Assembly: GCA_035578155.1 (NCBI GenBank) | Contig: JAPWDM010000012.1 | Location: forward strand, 16,899,619 to 16,963,618 | DNA from: Brachynemurus nebulosus | Lineage: Eukaryota; Arthropoda; Insecta; Neuroptera; Myrmeleontidae | DNA length: 64,000 nucleotides | Direction: 5' to 3' | Part shown: positions 42,461-54,783 of the stretch, in pieces | How positions within the stretch are numbered: position 1 is the first letter of the stretch | Layout: every line of letters begins with the position of its first letter | Made by a program: the position numbers and the translations under genes | Notes under the pieces: generated by a model | Told to the model about the DNA's origin: nothing | Database searches by the model: none | The model's input: only the letters and a program-made list of their open reading frames with translations

Positions 42461-43493
42461 ATTTAAACAATCAATACTGAAAATGTTGGAATATCCAGGA
42501 AATGGCTGAACCAATTTCCATTAAACCTTTCTAAGAACCACCCCACAATTACCAATTTTCAAATTTAAAAAAAATCTAAAAAAAATTGTTTGAGCTATTC
42601 TAGCCGTACACAGAAGCACACATCTTCCTAATCAAACGCATACATATACCTGCTCCGTTCCGTCGTGACTAAAAATCCATCTGTGTATGGTTGCCTTAAT
42701 CATTTTTACCAAAGAGTGAACACAGTAAGTATTGTATTTATTTAGCACAGGTGAATACGAATGGGTAGAGTCGGGAGTGAGGTGAGAAGGGGGAGTGCTC
42801 GTTAATATTTATTTAATTAAACGTAACTGATGTCATATTTTAAATGCGAATTGGTTGGTAATGGGAATAATTAAGGTGTGTTTCAATAGAGAATACGCAC
42901 TGTACTATTAGACTGACGGGCCGCAACGCTTCGCGCCGCCACGGACGTTAACACAATGTTTTCGAAGGTGGTAGCAAGCGCATTATAACGATGATGCTAC
43001 TGATGAGCTGATATCGTGTGTAGATAATGTAACAAGATATTGGAGTTTGATAAATATTCGATATAATGATGTTTTGTTTTTTTCCTTTAGAAAGATAACG
43101 AAAATGAAAGTAATGGAAAATTTTAACTAAACTGAAAATCATTTTTCGTTCTAGTGTTCCGTAGCAGAATTATCAAAGCTGGCGACGATTGTTTCTTATA
43201 GTTCAAGATCCCAGGGCCCCCAGACCTTACTTATTTTTTAATGGAGAAAATACATATATACAGTAGGGTAGTACTCGTGTATATAGTCAACATATACATA
43301 CCTGCTACCTTGGTCCGACCGCCAATTTTCAGGTATCAGGTACTACAGGTAAAGAAAAAGTATACTCACTTTACTTACAGCTTGAGGATTAATTCTTAGT
43401 TATTTTATAGAAAATATAAATAATTTTAAAACAATACTCCCAGACCCTGCCTGTTGGCAGTATTGACACCCAAACGCTTTAAATATTGAAAGC

Positions 43494-43528
43494 AATTAAC
43501 ATATCCTTACTTACAGGATATGTTAATT
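43494..43528. repeat. Perfect 14-bp stem-loop
   Basis: Aattaacatatcct, a 7-base loop (tacttac), and its exact inverted complement. It lies just downstream of the minus-strand Tc1-like transposase remnant. Confidence 0.9.
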
Positions 43529-43574
43529 GACTTGGCTTTTATATATGATATTTAGGGGGCTATTTTATTATATT

Positions 43575-44070
43575 CTGTTAGCTACCAGACCAATCGTAGC
43601 GGCCAAACATTCCCCAAGCGCATTTAAAATGTCGCTGTGATTTTTTCAATAATGTTGAGATTGCGGTAATGTTAGAGATCAGGTAACTTTGTTGGCCGTG
43701 GTAAGCCAGATATCAGTTTTTTTGTTTAAACCACTCCCGTACACACTTAGTATTGTGACCTGAGGCATTATCCTGCTGAAATATCCACTCTCCGCCCTGT
43801 AAAATCTCATTTATTTTTACTTGTTGTTGAAAAAGAGTGTCTGTGTATTTTTTCGAATCCTACCGTCCTTTTAAAGTAACAAGATCGATAACTTCATTGA
43901 CGTAAATCACCCCAAAACATTATTGATTCATCACCCATTTCTTTTTTTATACAAATTCAGAGTACTGCTTAATGTTACTCTGGTTTAGAGCATCTAGAAA
44001 TTGATAAGTTCGGTTCTCTACAACAGGATGTTGCGCAGACTTCCCGGGCAATCGCCTTCCTCGCTCTTAG
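43575..44070 (-). pseudogene. Tc1-like transposase fragment (IS630/Tc1/mariner)
   Basis: On the minus strand, ERGRRLPGKSAQHPVVEN (~44067-44013) resembles the GRPRK linker between the two DNA-binding halves. GVIYVNEVIDLVTLKGR, YTDTLFQQQVKINEIL and EWIFQQDNASGHNTKCVREW (~43920-43720) form the catalytic core, with QQDNA-x2-H carrying the second Asp. After a frame break, LPDL and NLNIIEKI give the third acidic residue region (known pattern SPDLNPIEN). Stops and at least two frame changes make it dead. Repeated gtatgatt words at 44132-45062 may mark subterminal repeats, but I could not define the ends. Confidence 0.82.
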
Positions 44071-44131
44071 ATAAAGATGTCACTAACAGCCACTTAACAT
44101 TTTTTGTCGCTACGTGTCAAATTGGACCATG

Positions 44132-45062
44132 GACGATTAACCATAGAATCATACGTACTCGTCAAAATGACGAACGAACTTCTCTACCTGCTACAACTTG
44201 TCGTTGCCTGCTTGCTGTGAAACTTCAGTTATCTGATTTTTTTGTTATTATAACACAGCAAACGTATAAACTTTGTTTATAGTTGCTGTCATTTTATTTA
44301 TATTGAAATAGGGTGCGTCAAAAGGACGACGATGTATGATTAACGTATACTTTTTGTTAAAGATTTTGTACTTCACATATAAAAGTTTTCCTAATTATTC
44401 TAAAATTTATTAAAGATATGAATGTTATAATTAATTAATTCAATGATAATGATAATGTGATAGATGATTACAGCTGTTTGACTTATAGAGACGACATAAT
44501 ACTGAAGTTTTAATACATATATTGAATCGAAAACTAAAGAATGCGTTTCGAATGACTTAATAAAAGATTAACAATTTATTCTGTGGAAAATATTTCAGTT
44601 TTATTATTTTTTGAGATCTTATTCGAAAAATTACTAACAAATTTTAGAAAATTTACAAATGTGCCTAATGGGGAAATAACTACATATCTATAGGAATATT
44701 TATGACAGAGAAATTTCACATTCTGTAAAGTCACACATGTCCACTGACTCATAATAGTTCATAAATTAATTATTTTGAAACACATGTTTTATGGTACAAT
44801 TAATGTATTTATCTATTTTTTAATTTTTATAATGAAAATATTCTTTAATAAAAAGATTAAAAAAATTTATAAATATTTATATTGAAAAATTTTTCCAAAT
44901 GCAATTTTTTTAAATATTTTGTTCGCTTTTGTAGTATTGTTATATAAAAAAAATGGCTTTTGCAAATAAACTCTAAAACTCTCCGTAAAAGGTCCATTCG
45001 TCAAATTGACGCCGATGTATGATTAAAGTTTCTCGTAGACCAGCGTATGATTCTAGGGTTAA
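44132..45062. repeat. Cluster of GACGxCGATGTATGATTAA-type words
   Basis: Gacgacgatgtatgattaa (~44326), gacgccgatgtatgattaa (~45008) and gcgtatgattctagggttaa (~45041) are on the plus strand; an inverse version (gattaaccatagaatcatac) is at ~44138. This is probably the end repeats of the element that carried the adjacent Tc1-like transposase. Boundaries are unclear. Confidence 0.45.
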
Positions 45063-46339
45063 GAACGATGTTTTAAATTTACATATTTGCATCGCCAATA
45101 AAAAACTTCAACTCTTACTAAATAACAACGATAAGACAGTAACATTTCATCATGTTTGTGTTTACATTTATTTTGAAAATATATTAGGTATGTACGATGA
45201 CGCTTATTTATTTCTTCAACGAAGACAATGATGCCATTCCCACAGGAACATTATCCAGGTGATATTTTTATTACCCAAAACACAGTTACTTTGTTTATGT
45301 TAAGAAACACAGGCGACTATGCAATATACAACATGTACAGGGGTTGTCACTAGGTGATGTACAATAGATAAGAAAGTGTGATGATAAGAGCAAAAAAATA
45401 AGTGAGTGACAACACTAGGTATAATTTATTATACACAAATGTAAAATTTATTTGTTATCTATTTACATAGGATGTAAAAATTCGGTCAATGATGAGACGG
45501 GCTCGCACCAATTAGGGTTCTGTGTAGTGAGTAGTCAACAGATCAAATAAAATTTTTATTTTTGTATACTTAAATCTTCTTCAAATTAGCTTGCAATAAC
45601 TGAAAAAAGCATGTTAATTGTCCCACATTCTACCTACGGGAGTTTTTTCTTATTATTTAAAATATTTATTTTCAACAATTATTACACTGTCGAAAATGTC
45701 CATAAGTTCAATCTACTAGCCTTATTTAAAATCAAAATTTTGTCTTTAGAAGCCTAGGAGATCGGGGAGGACAATCATTTCTAGCAAATTTTGGGCTATA
45801 TTTAGTGAGACCACTGGATCCAAAATTATAGAAAAAATATTTTTAGAGTCCTTAAGGGTAGTTCTTTCAATTGATACGTCATGACACAATGTATTAACTA
45901 AAATTTTGTTTTGGACAAGACTAGTCCCCCCTCCTCCCATTTTGATCCAAAATAACTTTTTTTCTAACCTTTGACTGGCGACATATGAACGGGTTATCAA
46001 CATCTAATATTATGCCAAATTTCAAATTTCTACGTTACATAGTTTTCGAGAAAAGGCTCTATTGGCAAATGGACACGAGAGTGATCTTATAAAGGTTCCA
46101 CTTTTTCTTTTTTAAGGCAAAGAATCCTAAAAATTACAAAGGAATAATTCAGTTACCACATTAAGCATGTCAAAAGTACTACCTGCTACCTACTAAAAAA
46201 TAATGGGCTAAATTCTTTATTAGATACCAGAACAAAACTGACATTTTATAAAGTTATTTTAAAAAACAATATTCACTTACATACATTATTCACTTCAATT
46301 TATAATATAAATAGTTTCGCCTAAAAGAACAGTTTTTAG
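45063..46339. other. No gene recognised
   Basis: AT-rich. A minus-strand frame at 45746-46003 has no recognisable domain, and its text ('ggcaaatggacacgagagtg') reads like decayed repeat DNA. Confidence 0.4.
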
Positions 46340-46440
46340 TTGTGTTATTCACCTGATGATGGCGTAATGGCCGAAAGTCGACTCGTGTTTGTACGATTTT
46401 TATTGCAAAACGTGCCCAAGTAACGATCCCATATTTTTTT
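46340..46440 (+). repeat. Single copy of the 38-kb fold-back arm
   Basis: Matches the right arm 38120-38215: ttcacctgatgatggcgtaa, gccgaaagtcgactcgtgtt, cgatttttatt, aacgatcccat. Being unpaired, it shows that the arm exists as an independent dispersed sequence. Confidence 0.88.
46350..46387 (+). ncRNA. Hammerhead ribozyme-like core (consensus CTGATGA)
   Basis: CAC-CTGATGA-T-GGCgtaatgGCC-GAAA-GTCGACT-C-GTG. Both invariant boxes (CUGAUGA and GAAA) are perfect, stem II has 3 GC pairs, stem III is AGUC/GACU with no loop, and stem I starts with 3 pairs (CAC/GUG). This is the best of the three copies. No experimental inference is possible from sequence alone. Confidence 0.55.
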
Positions 46441-48804
46441 TTTTAAATTTGTTTTTTGGTGATACTATTCAAGAGGATCATTCGAAGTACACCATCTAAA
46501 AACAAGAAATGGTGGGCTCCCCCAAAAAATAAGTAACGAGGTTTTTATTTTTTCCCGGACCCCTGCCTACCGCTACGGGCCCCCTCTTCCAACACGGGCA
46601 CCGGGGCTACAACCCCGTGTACCGTACCCTCTCGTTGGGCCTCTCTAAAACGTTCATAGTATTGTAATTCAAAATCAAAGCTGGCTATTTCACTACATAA
46701 GTAACCCCAGTCATACACCGACACGGGAAAAAATGGTGCATCGTCCGGGAACTACGGCACAGGTTCCGTATCGGTATTTCTACGTATTCAAAACATCGTT
46801 TTTGTTCCTTTTAGTCCAATCTTAATCAGTTTCTTCAATACAAATAAGTAAATTTTTTAATCAGAAAAGTTTTAGTTGGCCTTACATGTAGCTAATATTT
46901 TGTCCGTGAAAATTTCCGTGTTGTGTATTTTTCAACACTAATTACAAATCTGAAGTTAAAGTTCATCTAGATTAAAACGTTTGAACCCTTACCAAGACCA
47001 ACGAACACTATTATACTATACTACTAGACAAAGCGTAAAGGCAGTTTGTAGGCATTTTTCTTGGAGCAGGTAACAGGGTGAGACGGGTGAGATTTAAGAA
47101 ATATAATAATAAAATGTCAGTTTTTGAGCAAATGCGACTATAATTATTGCAGGACATAATTTGTATACGTACGTATTTTAAAAATAAAGCGAAAACCACT
47201 TCCTTTTTTTCAAAAATTTTGCAGTTTCTTCTCAAAAAAGTAAAATTTTATTATCAATATTATATTTTGACATTATAATTATTTGAAAACGTTACTACGG
47301 ATACAATCGGTTACAGCATTGATTACTATATTACAGAAAACTATTAGGTCGGAACTTGGTCGTAACTGGCTGCCTCAATTAGGTATACATTATATAATTA
47401 ATCTAGATAATATAGCATATAATATCAGTCCAAGCAAATTACTGATTAAAACCTTGTTTTTTGCCAAAATTAGTATCCGAAAGGGGAAATATAAAAAAAA
47501 TACCTACGAAGTTTTTCACTTTAACCATTGAAAATAACTTTATCTCAAAAAATGGGGCTGCAGAATGATAAGTAACACTTTTCAACTTATTTACAGCTCT
47601 AACCTAATGATTTTTAAAAACATAATAAAAAAAAATAAAATTTCAAAATATGAAAATTAATCGAAGTTTGCTGGATTCATAAAAATCGTTAATCTTTCGG
47701 TCATTTATTTTGTATACTTTGAGTAACTTAACAATGCGCGCACTTATTGCATACGTTACTACAAATCTTTAAAAAAATTTTAAGCTCGTAAACGTGTCTG
47801 CAAGTGGTCCAGAACCTGGTTAAATCAAATTCTGCGAAAACGTCTTTTTTTCAAAAAAATTGATTTTTGCAAAACGTGCTAAATGTTTTGCAATTTTTCA
47901 AAAACGTTCCTATTCTACTTGTCAGGGACTATGCTTTTGTCAAGTTTCATAAAAAAAAATATTTTTATCCCTTTAAAGCATAAGCAATTGAAAAAATTGC
48001 GATTTTTGGCGGTTTTTTTGCGATAACTAATTTGTTTATGCACTAATTTGCATGAAATTGGTCTCATGCTGTTGAAATTAAATAGTTATTGTACAAATAA
48101 CTTTTGTACGAATCATTTTTTTGTACGAAATTCAGTCTTTTTAAAAAATGCAAAAAACTGTATTTGGCCTTCTTTGGTCGCCATTTTGAGGAACTTCCCA
48201 CATGATTCAGCTGTTTAAAAATAGTTCATTGAATTCTACGGATTTTTTCCTATCTTTTCCATATCTTCCCTTCCAGGTACTAATTTTGGCATGTAAAAAT
48301 TTAATTTGCTTGGACTATATGTTCTTTAGTCTGTGGCCCTTACAGAGCAAAATTTGTTCCTAGCGAAAGAGTTATAATTTAAAACAGCGCAAAACAGAAA
48401 AATTAAGTAGTCGAATGTATACAAACTTCACGAATAAACCTCTAGTCTATGATATTACCATTTTCGTATACTATTTTTGTGGATTAATATTTAGTACTAA
48501 AAAATAATATTCAAAATTGTTATGTGTACCTCCCAAATATAAACAAACATTTTGTTAACAACAAAACCTCAACAACATAAAAAAAAAAACTTGTAAAATA
48601 AAACGGTCGGTATTCACAAAAGACATTTTTATAACTTGAGATTATATTAAACAGTCCTGGCATGTATGAATTCTTCGGCGACGTTGGTATAATAAGCAAC
48701 GAAGAAATGAAAGAAATTTTTATGAATATAATCTCTTGAACGTGTTTACATTCAGCGAAAATTTACTATATTTACTTTCAGTCGCAAGAACAGAGTTAAA
48801 AAAA
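46441..48804. other. No gene recognised; GC-rich block near 46.55 kb
   Basis: 46505-46660 is C/G-rich (cccggacccctgcc, acgggcaccgggg) and partly resembles 40715-40800, both with 'ccaaaaa(a)taagt' before 'ttttttcccgg'. The remaining 2.1 kb is AT-rich with no supported exon or element. Confidence 0.45.
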
Positions 48805-49630
48805 CGCGGTGAGTAGCGAGGCCCCATCACGGGAGTCGAATTTGTCGCTAGGTACATCTTCGGTATTTTCAAGATATCTAAATGTGGTTGAAAGGGTACA
48901 CGTGGATTGTCATTTTGGTGTCCGGCTGATCGGCGCTTTAAAAAAAGGTTTTAAGTTTTTAAGGGCTGAATGTCAGTAAATTTCAATTTTATGTCGATAG
49001 TAGTTAGCAGGAAAAAAGCCAACACAATTCGTACGAGGGCATTCCTACACATGCTTATCCGCCAATAGCCTTTGTGTTTTATTTTTAAATATTAAAAAAA
49101 GTCTCCAAAAAATCAAAAATTCATATTTTATAAATAAAAACTGACTTTAATAATATTTCTTAAATTACTAAATTTCTGGAGCGTTCAATCAAAGAGACAT
49201 TTGTCACAGTTTGACAAAAACAAAAAAAACGATTTTAAAAAAAAAGATTAAATTAAAGACGAACGGAGACCGCACTACAAACTGAATTACCGCTCTTTTT
49301 GTTAGAAATAGAAGCATTTATTTCTTTCGATGTTTATACAAATCAATTTACTTGGACAAAGATAGATAATGGCTGGTCGCATGACCAGCCACATGTTATT
49401 TTCCCACTTTTATAGTATTGTTGTGCATCGGAATGAACCCCATTTACAAAATTTCCGCTCATCCCGTCCATAGGGGGGCTCCTACAAATGTTAAAAGGTA
49501 GTGGGAATTATATTTCAGAATCGTGTTCTACGGGTCCGAAAACGAATAGAACCCCTACTCTCGCCTCGCACCGTTCTTATCGTATAGGCTGTATAAGTCA
49601 AATTTTTTCTGTTGAGAAATTCGACTAAAA
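48805..49630 (+). repeat. Helentron-like family, rearranged copy
   Basis: The left half (48805-49165) starts cgcggtgagtagcgag and follows the 16.5-kb copy with small deletions. ~170 unrelated bases follow, then the right half (from ~49431) closing with gagaaattcgactaaaaat (~49613-49631). The central ~160-bp tandem repeat is reduced to one unit. Confidence 0.75.
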
Positions 49631-49981
49631 ATTGTAGAGGTAGCTTCGAGTTGTGATCTTTATACAAATCAATTTACTTGGACAAAGATAGATAATGGCT
49701 GGTCACATGATCAGCCACAAGATATTTTCCCACTTTTATAGTATTATTGTGCATCGGAATAAGCCCCACTTACCAAATTTCCGCTCATCCCGTCCACAAA
49801 GGGGCCCTACAAATGTTAAAAGGTGGCTGGAATTATATTTCAGAATCGTGTTCTACGGGTCCGAAAACGAATAGCGCCCCTACTCTCGCCTCGCACCGTT
49901 CTTATCGTATAGGCTGTATAAGTCAAATTTTTTCTGTTGAGAAATTCGAGCAAAAATTGTAGAGGTAGCTTCGAGTTGTGT
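49333..49981 (+). repeat. Tandem duplication of the family's right half, 326-bp unit
   Basis: Unit 1 (49333-49658) and unit 2 (49659-49981) are >90% alike by eye, both running from tttatacaaatcaatttac to gtagaggtagcttcgagttg. Each has a hairpin ggctggtc-4 bases-gaccagcc (49372-49391 and, with a G-T pair, ~49697-49716) and the block ccgaaaacgaatag. The frame at 49747-49962 is inside the repeat and is not a gene. Confidence 0.9.
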
Positions 49982-49984
49982 TTG

Positions 49985-50614
49985 TGTCTGTGTCTGTCAG
50001 TGACGATTACAGAAAATATTTGCATAATTTTGATACCCTTGAAATTAAGTAATAGAAAGAACGTTTGTTCCATACCCACAATACCACACGGGAGGAAGGG
50101 GGGTGGGTACGGTGTGTGTGCTCAAAATTTACATATCTCTTTCTTATTCTACATATGAATTGGGTAATATTTTGTAATGATGTATAATGGGTAATAATTG
50201 TTGTTATGATAAAATAGAAATTATGTGTGTTTCATTGTAATGCGAGAGATTGTGATTCAACTTTTCGATGCTGTGGCTTGTTGAATGAAAATAATACTAA
50301 TTCAAAAATAAGGCGATTCGAAATGGAACAGGGAAAACCATAAAGTTAGGATTAGGTACTGTTAAAAATGTTCGTTCTCGAAACTATTGTTTGAATAATT
50401 TAAAGTACCTACCTCCTTAACCCAAAGTGCTCTCATATAAATTTGGTTCTGAAAAACCAAATTTGGAATTTTTATGTTTCAAAAAAATGTTGTCGATGTG
50501 TTAGAAGTTCTTCCGTGTCACACAAATCTCAGGTATCTAAAAAATGATGTAACCGCTGTAACCTTACTACTTTTGGATACAGAATCGCTGTAACTTTACT
50601 ACCCTTCTGCCATG
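49985..50614. other. No gene recognised
   Basis: Includes a G-rich run (gggaggaaggggggtggg) at about 50090. The motif cgctgtaac(c/t)ttactac repeats at about 50551 and 50584, leading into the next inverted-repeat element. Confidence 0.45.
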
Positions 50615-51134
50615 CTAAGCGCAAAGGTGGTAACTTGTATGAAGATATTTTTTTCTTTAATCTTAAATGTTGTGCGATCGGTGGGCTAATTGGTAAGGCC
50701 CGTGGCTAGCAACCAAGAGATCCGGGTTCGAGTCCTAGCCGATCCAATATGATAATTGTTAAAAACGAAAAATTGCTCAAATCAAAGCCGATCCAATTTG
50801 ATAATTGTTCAAACGCTCAAAATTGAAGTCTTAGTTTTGCAAACTTTTCGACTGACAAAATTTAAATGCTTGTTTGAAAATGCTAAAACTTTTCACCATA
50901 TTTTTTCGAAGATACGCCAAAAATTACTTAGTATTTGGTAGATGCGGCAGAAAAGGCTAGTATTTAGGGATTAAATAATGTAAGATACGGCTATTTTTAT
51001 TGAGCTTTATTTAATTAAATAATTATTTATTTCGTCTAATTATTAGATAGAAATATTGCAAAATTAGTTATGTATTGCCTAAAAGTAATAATTCATTTTC
51101 GTAAAAAAAGCGAGTTACCACCTTTGCGCTTAGT
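50615..51134. mobile_element. Inverted-repeat element with CTAAGCGCAAAGGTGGTAAC arms
   Basis: Ctaagcgcaaaggtggtaac (50615-) is exactly inverted at 51113-51133. Outside each arm is TACCC (left, with 9 extra bases before the arm) or TACCCCA (right, inverted), so the true ends may be at TA with CCC termini. Gtaac/ttac words repeat outside. A SINE head is inserted at 50675. Superfamily not certain, possibly pogo-like. Confidence 0.6.
50675..50746 (+). repeat. tRNA-derived SINE head
   Basis: Folds as a cloverleaf: acceptor-like cgatcgg/ccgatcc, D arm ggctaattggtaaggcc, anticodon loop CTAGCAA, T arm with ggttcgagtcc. The A-box-like TGGGCTAATTGG and B box are both good. The body that follows (gatccaatatgataattgtt) is partly repeated at about 50788 and matches the body of the 31.2-kb copies. 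T-stem mismatch and the attached body argue for a SINE over a working tRNA-Ala. Confidence 0.72.
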
Positions 51135-51868
51135 GGGGTAGCCTTGGTATATGTAATACTGCTGTGACCTCGTTACTTTTTGTATAGAAATTTGATGGAT
51201 AAAATCACTTAAAAAGTAAAACGATCTTTACTAACGTTTGGTTCAAAATAATATTTTATTATCTTTAATCTTGAAATAGATCTTTCTGTAAATCCAATTA
51301 GTGAAGTTAATATGGGTTTTAGAATTAACAAAATTTTACTACAATTTAAATAAATTACATATTTTTAAATAAATGTTGCCATACGTAGGGATTTGTAAAA
51401 TTTGTTATTCTGAAACCCAAATTCGATTTCATTTAATAGGTACTTCATCAAAATTAAGGATTGAGATATCATTTAGGATATTAGGTTTCTCGTTACGGAC
51501 GAAAAGTAAACGAATAGTTTAAAATTAATGTTTTTGTTATAAAAAAAAGAAAACTATTTCAAGATTAGTATTTGCATAAACAATGTCGAAGGCGCCATCT
51601 GTTGAAAATTAGTTTAAATAACATGTACGATAGCTAGCGGTTGAAGTTGTTTACAATGTTTAAAGTACGTCGAAGACGTCATCTATTGACAATTTGTTTA
51701 ACCATAGATACTGTGTGAAATTTTCGCACGGGTCAGTTAGTCAATAATATTTTCTGACTGAATGATTTCTAATGGATTTAGTTGTGAAATTTTGACAATT
51801 TTGGAGAAAAATTTATATTTCTGTCATAAAATGCCAAAATAAATAAGGTAGTTGGTCCGAAAAACGAT
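51135..51868. other. No gene recognised
   Basis: AT-rich. Two similar phrases, gtcgaaggcgccatctgttg (~51585) and gtcgaagacgtcatctattg (~51670), suggest a short diverged tandem duplication. Confidence 0.45.
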
Positions 51869-52372
51869 TTTTCAAAGGATTTTAACGAAACTTTTCTAGA
51901 CATTTATTTAATTCAATACCAATAATGCGAGCCTATTCCGATCAAAATTGACTACCCCAATTTTGAGAAAAACGACTTCAAAGTTTTGTAATTTTAACAC
52001 GGGCTCTTATGGGAAGTTTCACATGGGACATATTCACACGATCTTTTTTTAATAAAATGAAAACGTGTCAAAGGAATTTACTAAAAATTTAATGTTATAA
52101 AATACAAAGTTACAAACCATATTTAATAACAAATAAAAATTATTGACCGCGCCTCTTTTGAAATATAATTTATAAACATCATTTTAAAACGTTTTTACAA
52201 CTTTTTTTAAACAATGCTTTTATATTGCTACAACATAAGCGCGCGGAAATTCCAAAAAACAATTGGTATATAAATAGAATAACTGAAGAATATTAATACA
52301 TTATTTAATTTTTAATAAAATAATTTTTTTTTTTTTTTTTTGAGATATACTTTTGTACCTGATTAAGACAGA
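51869..52372 (-). repeat. Dispersed repeat R, copy 3 (inverted, uninterrupted)
   Basis: Inverse of 26036-26510. At the point where copy 2 carries the TTAA element, this copy reads (inverted) ggtattgaattaaataaat with a single TTAA, the ancestral empty site. Confidence 0.88.
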
Positions 52373-52586
52373 CGACCTGCAGTTTTTAAACTAAAATTAT
52401 CCAAAGTATTTTTTAATCATTAATTCGTAGGTGATAGCAAATAAAAATATTGTCACAAAAATTCCTAACAAATTACTCTAATAACACGTAGGTATTATAA
52501 TAGAAAGGTCATACCATCAAAATGGAAAATTAAACGCCAAAAAAACAGAGTAACCTATCATTACCCAATACAATTGTAAAAAATTG

Positions 52587-52589
<3 letters not shown>

Positions 52590-52662
<73 letters not shown>
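52590..52662. repeat. (TA)n microsatellite
   Basis: About 36 TA units. Unlike the others, I see no element end beside it, although a G+C-rich cttcccgttcccgttcccg run follows at about 52700. Confidence 0.97.
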
Positions 52663-52664
<2 letters not shown>

Positions 52665-54486
52665 TAAAAATGTACATTATCCTCGACTCTGTTTCGTTCA
52701 CTTCCCGTTCCCGTTCCCGCACACGTTCCCGTCCCGTGTCGTTAGGATAAATAATAATAAGACATAGCTTCGTTTACATCCGATTTCAATAAAATGATAA
52801 AAAGGTGAAATATTCGCTCTATTCGGAACAAAATCGGCGTAGAACTGGCATCGGCAGTGTAGCACATGAATAGCATCGCCAAAAGAAAAAAAAATAGTTT
52901 TCCTTCGACTATTGTTCGCAAGGATACGTTTATAATCACAATGAAGAACGCGCACACACACAAAAAGAAGAAAAAACACACACACACACTGAAGGAGAAA
53001 CGAAATTTGTGCGTAATGTGTTTTTCGACATGGGTTTTCGACTAGTAATTTTTCATTTTGTTCAAAAATATACTGCGAATAAAATGTTAAGACGAGTGAA
53101 TCAATACGGTGGTACGAACAAGTAAAGAGGCAAAGAATGATGGCATTTTTTTGTGTTATTTGCCTCTTTTTCTATTATTTTTGGCTGTAAAAAATATTGT
53201 TATTTCAACAGAAATTGTGTTTGATTATTCCGTTTTTCAAATAGTAAATTGATGTGGGAATGTAATCTATATAATACACTCCTCTTTTGTCAAAAAAACG
53301 AACGGCTTTTGTCTGCCGTATATTTGGATTGAACGGAAACAAATAATAAAATATGTTAAATTTGAAATTTAAAAAAAAACATATCTGTAGCTATTTGTGC
53401 AATAAAAAGAGTAGCTAATGGTTTAAAAACAAAGTAATATACAGAAAACGTAATACAGTGCACATTCTGAATATTTCCGCTCTCAATAGTTCCACGTCCA
53501 CAGTTTGAGATTCGAGCGTTACCCCCACTTTACCACCTATTATAATATTTATTTCATAAGAGCTAAACATGTTTTGTTTATATTAAATGAAAGAAAAATT
53601 ACCTAAATTAAATAAACCTAGTAAGACAACTTAAGTTTGTAACATCATTATTCGACTAACTGATCAGCATTATTTATACTGTTCCACTGCTTCACTGATA
53701 TGTATCAGTTAGTGTCCTCATTATGTAAACAGATAGACATAAATTATTATGTGACATATTATATCTGTTATGTATGCAGGTATAAAAATTAAATTATAAA
53801 AATACATTTAGAGATGCGAGCGTAGTCTTGCAAAATTTTATGAGGAGATACATATTTGATCAGTAAAAGAAAAATGTTACACAATAGTCAGTACTTTTTA
53901 ATTAATAATTATTAATTAGATTTTTAAAAATAAATAAAAAAGAAATAAAATAAACTTGTTAACTTCGTACATAAATAGATGATTATAATGAAAATGATAT
54001 ACATACTATTAAGTGATTATACCTAACTGTAAGTCCAATACCGTACACAGGTACATTATACTCATATAGTACAATTATGTATATCAGCATATTTATACAT
54101 AATATGTTAAACGTAAACCACTAGAGTTTCGTTACATGGTTATATAAATATTAACTAATTAAAATTTTTAAGTTACATTATAATTTTTAGACCCCGTACT
54201 TGTTTTGACGCACCGGGAAAAATTTTCAATTTTGACACAATCATAAATTATTGAACTACAATTTCTGAATCTAGACGTAAAGAAATTTATATACCTTGCT
54301 AGCGAGCAATTGGACTGCGGCGGGGGAACAACAATTCCTGGAAAAGCTATTCCCTTCGTTTCATTTTGCGGAACTATTGAGATGGGTCACTGTACTAAAT
54401 TTACCTAATGAGGAGTGATTTTGGTTAATAATGATATAAATAAAAGAAAGACGTGGATGATTTTGCCGAGTATTTCTATTTATGTC
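52663..54486. other. No gene recognised; short (CA)n
   Basis: Contains a C-rich cgttcccgttcccg stretch (~52705-52735) and cacacaca runs (52955-52990). Frames on the minus strand over these are low-complexity F/C/V strings and not genes. Confidence 0.45.
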
Positions 54487-54783
54487 CACTGGTAGCGAGT
54501 TTACATAAGGGCACTTGGGTCACATGCCCTGGAGCCTTCACGCAACAGGGGCCTCCACAAAATCAAATAATATCTCGAAATTACGGAAAAGAATAGCAAA
54601 GAGAAGTGTTTTTTGCTTTTCTTTTTTTGCTGGCCAACCCAATTTCTTGGGAAAATTTAAAATATTTCCGGAATTCTCCAAGGCGGCCTCCAAAAAGTAC
54701 TCAAGGGCCTCCACATGTGAAGTATTTAAGAGCCAGCACATTAAAAGTGCCCCAGGGCCTACACAGAGGTAAATCCGGCCCTT
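54487..54783 (-). mobile_element. hAT-type MITE, CAGGGCCGGATTTAC family, second copy
   Basis: In reverse orientation it begins aagggccggatttacctctg and ends with the complement of ctggtagcgagtttacataa, matching both ends of 11163-11368 (and the 'gggcacttgggtcaca' subterminal part). Flank duplication is no longer visible. Three overlapping frames here (54515-54837) are by-products of its less AT-rich composition. Confidence 0.75.

Larger units (their letters stand above)
40596..42696. mobile_element. 2.1-kb TIR element with TAA flanks, carrying two nested elements
   Basis: AGGCGGTCATACACGAGCAG at the left faces the complement of AGGCAACCATACACAGATGG at the right, both leading into gattttt/ggattttt. 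Flanks are TAA at 40593-40595 and 42697-42699. A 3-bp TWA duplication suggests PIF/Harbinger. Nested inside are the pogo derivative 41174-42074 and a hAT MITE 42282-42460. No transposase of its own. Confidence 0.62.

Noticed and set aside
45746..46003. 85-codon minus-strand frame
   Set aside because: No recognisable domain or splice context. The surroundings look like decayed repeat DNA.
50675..50746. Functional tRNA-Ala (AGC)
   Set aside because: T-stem mismatch, attached SINE body repeated at 31.2 kb, and a sister copy with a different anticodon loop argue for a SINE head.
52690..52740. CCCGTTCCCG run as a telomere-like or promoter element
   Set aside because: Only a few imperfect units, no TTAGG-type repeat, and no gene nearby to regulate.
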